Assembly (NCBI RefSeq): GCF_002797395.1
Contig: NZ_KZ454943.1
Coordinates: forward strand, 1,582,048 to 1,646,047
Length of the DNA: 64,000 nucleotides
Reading direction: 5' to 3'
Origin: Bacillus solitudinis
GTDB lineage: Bacteria > Bacillota > Bacilli > Bacillales > Bacillaceae_D
Under the pieces are notes generated by a model. The model did not search any database. It was given only the letters and a program-made list of their open reading frames with translations, and was not told where the DNA came from. Of the stretch, positions 63,316 to 64,000 are shown in pieces. Every line of letters starts with the position of its first letter. Within the stretch, counting starts at the first letter, position 1. The translations under genes were made by a program, and so were the position numbers.

Positions 63316-63783
63316 TTACTTTCGTATTATCTCTTCATTTATATACTCGAATGAATTGGTCATCCTCCCTATCGTTTCTGAATTATAAGCCTCTATTTTG
63401 TAATCGCAAAATTGTGTATCAATAACTTCTATTAGTAATAATAAGTTTTGTTCATTTAATGTTATTGTATCTAGATTAAACCAGTATTGTTTTAATGCGA
63501 CCCTCAATCTATAGGAGTTATTACTCAATCGAAGAACATTTTCAGCAGACTGAGTAGTAAATATTAAACGTTGAAGTCTTTCTTGTAGCTGACCGTTTTC
63601 AGTTTCACTTTCTAAGTGTGAATCAATTGCCATTTTTAATCCATGACTATCAGCTAATACCGCATTTAGTTTATATGATATAACTTCATCAATTATAGTC
63701 TGCTTGTGGTTATTACTATAAAGTAAGTATCCATTGAAAATTATCGAAAAAACTAGAATTGAAAGTAATATTTTCTGTTTCAT
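63316..63783 (-). CDS. Hypothetical exported or membrane-anchored protein
   Basis: 155-residue protein with one N-terminal hydrophobic segment (ILLSILVFSIIFNGYLL) then a helical polar domain. Start is the ATG at 63783 with GGGGGAGTG upstream. No family recognised. It lies 37 bases downstream of a truncated gene on the same strand, so they may be one operon. Confidence 0.6.
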   Translation of the reverse strand: MKQKILLSILVFSIIFNGYLLYSNNHKQTIIDEVISYKLNAVLADSHGLKMAIDSHLESETENGQLQERLQRLIFTTQSAENVLRLSNNSYRLRVALKQYWFNLDTITLNEQNLLLLIEVIDTQFCDYKIEAYNSETIGRMTNSFEYINEEIIRK

Positions 63784-63820
63784 TTTCACTCCCCCGTTTG
63801 CTGAATAACATATCATTTTT

Positions 63821-64000
63821 TCACGGAAGGTTTACCTTTTCCTTTATATTGTCAATAATAGCGGTGACGCTAACATTTTCAGTATCTATGTACTCTCCAA
63901 AGTTATTTTCTTTATAGGCTTCTAAGCATTTCTCAGTTTGTTGGAAACACCAATTCCCTTCTTTTTCTCCACGTTTCCTTAACCTTTCGTAAATAGTTTC
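63821..64000 (-). CDS. Unidentified protein, C-terminal 59 residues (gene extends beyond window)
   Basis: Open frame on the minus strand from the window edge to a TGA at 63821. It reads ETIYERLRKRGEKEGNWCFQ at the start and ends VSVTAIIDNIKEKVNLP. The Arg-rich beginning and the ending are like the lid and tail of small P-loop kinases, but too little is visible to assign a family. Confidence 0.6.
   Translation of the reverse strand, partial: ETIYERLRKRGEKEGNWCFQQTEKCLEAYKENNFGEYIDTENVSVTAIIDNIKEKVNLP

Overview
The window looks like a chromosomal segment of a low-GC, endospore-forming Bacillaceae bacterium, probably a Bacillus/Alkalihalobacillus-type organism. Supporting signs are strong AGGAGG-type ribosome sites with frequent TTG/GTG starts, a YjcZ-type 31-residue protein, a Spo0E-type phosphatase, a YtvI-like membrane protein, CcpA cre sites, PhoP-type boxes, S-layer-homology (SLH) surface proteins and close relatives of Bacillus AcsA and GuaC. 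No rRNA, tRNA, CRISPR array or intact mobile element was seen; the only transposon trace is a broken IS110-type remnant.

Layout. 1-6787: three tandem dynamin-like GTPase genes in one tight operon (the last runs off the window); the first gene of the operon also carries a membrane anchor and a TcaA-like ectodomain. 7-13 kb: small membrane, copper-storage (Csp3-like), YdhK-like, YjcZ, AI-2E/YtvI and DUF368 genes. 13.1-17.5 kb: two c-di-GMP-I riboswitches, one before an EAL phosphodiesterase and one before an orphan 50-residue gene, with a MarR-azoreductase pair and an SGNH-type protein between them. 17.6-31.1 kb: a cell-surface block with an SLH-anchored cohesin protein, a YhcR-like nuclease/5'-nucleotidase ending in cohesin plus dockerin, a 1914-residue lamin-tail/metallophosphoesterase/SLH protein, and a divergent HupE-like gene. 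The divergent promoter region has PhoP-like direct repeats on both strands.

31-41 kb: a kinase-like protein, a zinc-ribbon PD-(D/E)XK protein, a TetR-regulated ABC-2 permease, a LytTR regulator next to acsA and an OFA-type MFS transporter, and two GNAT acetyltransferases. 41.3-42.4 kb is a decayed stretch that hides a Spo0E-like gene. 42.4-52 kb is a pectin/hemicellulose side-chain utilisation locus: a YtdP-like AraC regulator, two GH43 enzymes, a GH105 hydrolase and an LplB/LplC-type ABC importer, with cre sites. 52-64 kb holds accessory stress and detoxification genes (MerR-MATE, HxlR-oxidoreductase, MerR-aldo/keto reductase), guaC behind a guanine-type riboswitch whose architecture suggests ligand-ON control, several pseudogenes and a HIT protein.

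The most distinctive items are the three-dynamin operon with an extracellular TcaA-like module, the cohesin/dockerin/SLH surface assembly around a nucleotide-degrading enzyme, the apparent guanine-ON riboswitch on guaC, and the c-di-GMP riboswitch controlling an orphan small protein. Family assignments are from motif recognition by eye; no database search was run.
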